Assembly (NCBI GenBank): GCA_009704345.1
Contig: WLEH01000005.1
Coordinates: 1-17,042, forward strand
Length of the DNA stretch: 17,042 nucleotides
Direction: 5' to 3'
Origin: Actinomycetota bacterium
GTDB lineage: Bacteria > Actinomycetota > Actinomycetes > S36-B12 > UBA5976
The position numbers and the translations under genes were made by a program. This document shows positions 14,796 through 17,042 of this stretch, piece after piece (positions within the stretch are counted from its first letter, which is position 1; every line of letters starts with the position of its first letter). The notes beneath the pieces are model-generated. The model saw nothing but the letters and a program-made list of their open reading frames with translations. It did not search any database and had not been told where the DNA came from.

Positions 14796-14803
14796 AAAAT
14801 TGA
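14796..14803 (+). promoter_or_regulatory. Early promoter core AAAATTGA upstream of TFIIB
   Basis: Exact AAAATTGA 119 nt before the TFIIB ATG, somewhat farther than at other genes. It is the only copy in the 146-bp spacer. Confidence 0.5.
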
Positions 14804-14882
14804 TAGCAGCGTCCCCACGGACTAATACATTTAAATGACCTAAGGCTGTATAAGAACTTCGCGTGATTGTTTAGGTAATATT

Positions 14883-14916
14883 CGGGAGAACACATAGATT
14901 TTGTTGTATTCTCCCG
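14883..14916. terminator. 8-bp hairpin just before TFIIB
   Basis: CGGGAGAA (14883-14890) pairs perfectly with TTCTCCCG (14909-14916), loop 18 nt, ending 6 nt before the TFIIB ATG. It may be the 3'-end signal of the papain-like gene (107 nt past its stop) or a structured TFIIB leader. Confidence 0.5.
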
Positions 14917-14922
14917 GTTAAA

Positions 14923-16074
14923 ATGTCGAGGAAGGTGTCACGGAGTTCAGAGGCCCAGCGTCTGCGTCTAACTATAGATGAGTCAGTATATACTAGTGCG
15001 CGCGAGATATTAAGTAGTCTAGAGATGATAGCGCCTGATGAGCGTGATTCGCCATGTTCCGCCGAAATTCAAGAGGAAACCGCGGCGTCTGCGAGCGATG
15101 TAATTATTGGCGCCGACGAGCCATCGGACGAAGACATGTTCCAGTGTGTAGATTGCCGGGCTAATGATGTACTGGATATCGAGGGATTCGTTACCTGTAG
15201 ACACTGTGGTCGCATAATTACCCGGAAACTAGATCTCACCGCCGAGTATCATTACTATGGTAATGACGACGGTAAATCTAGCGACCCCTCTCGGTGTGGT
15301 CTGCCGACTAATCACCTATTGCCTATGTCATCTCTCGGCACAGTTATGGTGGGTTCGGCGAAATCCTATACGATGCGAAAGGCGAAACAGCATCACGCCT
15401 ATAATTCGATGCCCTCTAGAGAGCGCGACCTGTACAAGGTGTTCGCCGATATTACACTCCGCGCGGTATCCAATGGTATCCCGCAGTCAATTATAGAGGA
15501 AGCAAAGGAGATATACAAGCATCTGGCGGAGACGCAGGTGTTCCGTGGGTCGAATCGCAAGGGACTAATTGCGTCGTGTATTTACTATGCGTGTAAGAAC
15601 AAGCATGTCCCGCGATCTGCGAAGGAAATCGCGGAGATCTTCAATATTGATGTGGGGATCATGACGCGAGGCTGTAAGAATATGGCCGAGATTATGGGGG
15701 ACACGGTGAAACTGGAGCTAGATACATCGCGATCCAGCGATTACATCGGGAGATACAGTTCGATCCTCTCTATTAATGATTCATTCTATGTGGAGTTGGC
15801 GAAGATCATCTCGGAAAGAATCGATGCCTATGGAATCTCGCCGGAGAATACCCCACCTTCGATGGCGGCGTCGATCATCTATCTGGTTGATCAGGTGTTC
15901 AAACTGGGCATTCCTATAAAGGATGTCAGTACCGCATGTGGAACATCGGCGGTTACCATCTCTAAATGCTATAGAGTGCTAATGGAACACATAGATCTGA
16001 TTATCCCCAAGAAAATACTGGAACATCCGGAAGTGAAAGAGAACATTGATCGATTGCGCGAAACCACAAAATAA
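14923..16074 (+). CDS. TFIIB: Transcription initiation factor TFIIB-like
   Basis: 383 residues. Recruits RNA polymerase to promoters. A 70-residue Ser/Glu-rich N-terminal extension precedes the zinc ribbon Cys75-x2-Cys78-x13-Cys92-x2-Cys95. A B-reader-like SSDPSRCG (119-126) follows, close to the DPSRVG of cellular TFIIB. Two cyclin repeats lie at about 165-255 (RKGLIASCIYYACKNKHVPRS) and 285-365 (PPSMAASIIYLVDQ, GTSAVTISKCYR). All expected parts are present, so it should act with the viral RNA polymerase. An AAAATTGA lies 119 nt upstream. The next gene starts 14 bp after its stop. Confidence 0.96.
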   Translation: MSRKVSRSSEAQRLRLTIDESVYTSAREILSSLEMIAPDERDSPCSAEIQEETAASASDVIIGADEPSDEDMFQCVDCRANDVLDIEGFVTCRHCGRIITRKLDLTAEYHYYGNDDGKSSDPSRCGLPTNHLLPMSSLGTVMVGSAKSYTMRKAKQHHAYNSMPSRERDLYKVFADITLRAVSNGIPQSIIEEAKEIYKHLAETQVFRGSNRKGLIASCIYYACKNKHVPRSAKEIAEIFNIDVGIMTRGCKNMAEIMGDTVKLELDTSRSSDYIGRYSSILSINDSFYVELAKIISERIDAYGISPENTPPSMAASIIYLVDQVFKLGIPIKDVSTACGTSAVTISKCYRVLMEHIDLIIPKKILEHPEVKENIDRLRETTK

Positions 16075-16088
16075 GTGGAACATTATAA

Positions 16089-16409
16089 ATGAGCAGCGTC
16101 AAGTTCAATATATCTCCCAATGAAATCGCTGGACATATATTCACCGTCTATATCCTCTCTAATCAACGTGCTGGATTTGGCACCGCTATTAAAACGATAC
16201 ATGGAAAAATCGGGGGTGGAAAACCCGTCGAAAAAATAGATAGTGTTACATCCAGTCTTACACCCGATTCACCCGAACTCACCGCATTCAATGAATTCAT
16301 CGCCGACTACAACAGAACTACTTCGCCTGATCAAAGAGCCGGATACACTACCGCCATAAAACGCGCCGTGGAACTCATCGATCTCTTTGAGAAACCAGCC
16401 TCAGCCTAA
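16089..16409 (+). CDS. Small protein with an internal QRAG repeat
   Basis: 106 residues, family not recognised. Two copies of a short motif stand 56 residues apart: NQRAGFGTAIKTI (25-37) and DQRAGYTTAIKRA (81-93), suggesting a duplicated helical half, each about 50 residues long. A Gly/Lys-rich loop (GKIGGGKP) joins them; it is not a P-loop because the GxxxxGK[ST] spacing is absent. The ATG lies inside TATAAATG (16084-16091), 14 bp after TFIIB, so it may be driven from within the TFIIB 3' end. A hairpin follows the stop. Confidence 0.8.
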   Translation: MSSVKFNISPNEIAGHIFTVYILSNQRAGFGTAIKTIHGKIGGGKPVEKIDSVTSSLTPDSPELTAFNEFIADYNRTTSPDQRAGYTTAIKRAVELIDLFEKPASA

Positions 16410-16419
16410 CTCGTGATAA

Positions 16420-16451
16420 CATACTCCATTTTTTATAGAAAATAGAGTGTG
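16420..16451. terminator. Hairpin between convergent genes
   Basis: CATACTCCATTTT (16420-16432) pairs with AAAATAGAGTGTG (16439-16451) at 11 of 13 positions plus one G-U, loop 6 nt. It starts 11 nt after the stop of the QRAG-repeat gene and may end transcripts from both directions. Confidence 0.55.
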
Positions 16452-16495
16452 AATTAATATGAATCCCGATGGGACATAAGCGCATCCACACGGCC

Positions 16496-17042
16496 TTACG
16501 CAGTGTAATTATAAACTCGATAAGGCATTCTTTTGGTGTTTTCTTTGGTTGCGATATTGAATCCAATTCTTTTATCAAGAGGATTGATCAAGCACGTGGT
16601 ATTATTAGGACACGAGCAGTTATCCCCAGCAGCCTGTTTCGCAGTAAGTACCAGCCCATTCTTTACCGCCGTTATGTTTCTTGTGAGTTCCGGTCGGGGT
16701 GTGGGCATATGTAGATTATTATATAGATCCGATGAGGGTTTCACGCCGTATTTCCGGGGGATCTCCGAATCATTTGCCAGAGGTCGAGTAATTCCATAGA
16801 GATCACTCTCATCATCCACATTTCTTGAATACTTTTCATATGGAGCATCGCCCGGGATGAAGGCATTCTTCGGGATATTCTTCTCGCTAGTCATGGATAA
16901 TGGCGGGGGGATCTTCGGGAGATCGCGGCTGGAAATATAGGGTTTCACCTGCTCCGCGCGCACATCCCGCTTCTGTTCTATATAGATGTCGGGGTACATC
17001 CTCTTGTTAATAAGTGTTACGTCCCGGAAATTACCGAGACAC
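16496..17042 (-). CDS. Hypothetical protein, 5' part probably beyond the right edge
   Basis: The frame is open from the stop at 16496 to the right edge. The first ATG inside the window is at 16999 (167 residues), but the codons before it (NFRDVTLINKR) read like protein and no stop occurs, and this ATG lacks the usual A/T start context, so the gene probably begins outside. Visible features: a hydrophilic, Pro-rich stretch (DLPKIPPPLS), DDESDLYGITRPL, TPRPELTRNITAVKNGL, a Cys cluster CSCPNNTTC, and a basic C-terminus (ATKENTKRMPYRVYNYTA). No family is recognised with confidence. It converges on the QRAG-repeat gene. Confidence 0.72.
   Translation of the reverse strand, partial: CLGNFRDVTLINKRMYPDIYIEQKRDVRAEQVKPYISSRDLPKIPPPLSMTSEKNIPKNAFIPGDAPYEKYSRNVDDESDLYGITRPLANDSEIPRKYGVKPSSDLYNNLHMPTPRPELTRNITAVKNGLVLTAKQAAGDNCSCPNNTTCLINPLDKRIGFNIATKENTKRMPYRVYNYTA

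Noticed and set aside
16089..16409. ATP-binding P-loop at GKIGGGKP
   Set aside because: The GxxxxGK[ST] spacing is not met and the protein is too small for an NTPase; it is a glycine-rich joint between two repeats.
1..17042. Bacterial or phage origin
   Set aside because: No ribosome-binding sites or operon-style signals; TFIIB, AN1 finger, D6-type helicase and the mimivirus early motif point to a giant eukaryotic virus.

Overview
This window looks like part of a large eukaryotic DNA virus (Nucleocytoviricota), most likely a mimivirus relative (Imitervirales). The signs are dense intron-less genes on both strands with very short spacers, no bacterial ribosome-binding sites, a viral TFIIB, a D6/D11-type superfamily 2 helicase, DHFR, a deoxynucleoside kinase, and two proteins with N-myristoylation signals. 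Six exact copies of AAAATTGA, the early promoter core known from mimiviruses, all lie between genes and point at a start codon. The exact genus cannot be told from this window. Nineteen protein-coding genes are supported; no tRNA, rRNA, CRISPR array or transposon was seen.

Layout. 1-3188 (-): the open part of a very large helicase gene that runs off the left edge. Its two helicase halves are in reversed order. 3229-4822: three small proteins (one RRM-like, one unknown, one with a C-terminal module shared with a later gene). 4874-6675: a nucleotide-metabolism pair (DHFR and deoxynucleoside kinase) flanking a conserved unknown. 6711-7804: a basic-tailed small protein and a coiled-coil/acidic protein. 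7867-11400: a membrane protein with a degenerate PLC-like domain, an unknown with a clamp-loader/MgsA-like helical segment, and a membrane-anchored methyltransferase. 11487-12111: an AN1 zinc-finger protein and a small unknown. 12170-14776: a divergent pair of N-myristoylated proteins, one of which is a papain-like fold without its catalytic Cys. 14923-17042: TFIIB, a small repeat-containing protein, and a gene entering from the right edge.

How the genes fit together. AAAATTGA lies upstream of the kinase, TFIIB, the AN1 protein, the basic-tailed protein and the divergent pair at 4107/4265, which suggests early expression. A second signal, TATAAATG with the start codon inside it, sits at the helicase, the PLC-like protein, both myristoylated proteins and the gene after TFIIB. 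It resembles the poxvirus late TAAATG element and suggests a late/virion set. Strong hairpins follow several stop codons, as expected if transcript ends are set by palindromes as in Mimivirus. The most unusual observations are the apparently circularly permuted helicase, two membrane-directed pseudoenzymes (PLC-like and papain-like), and repeated short tandem duplications placed at gene 3' ends.
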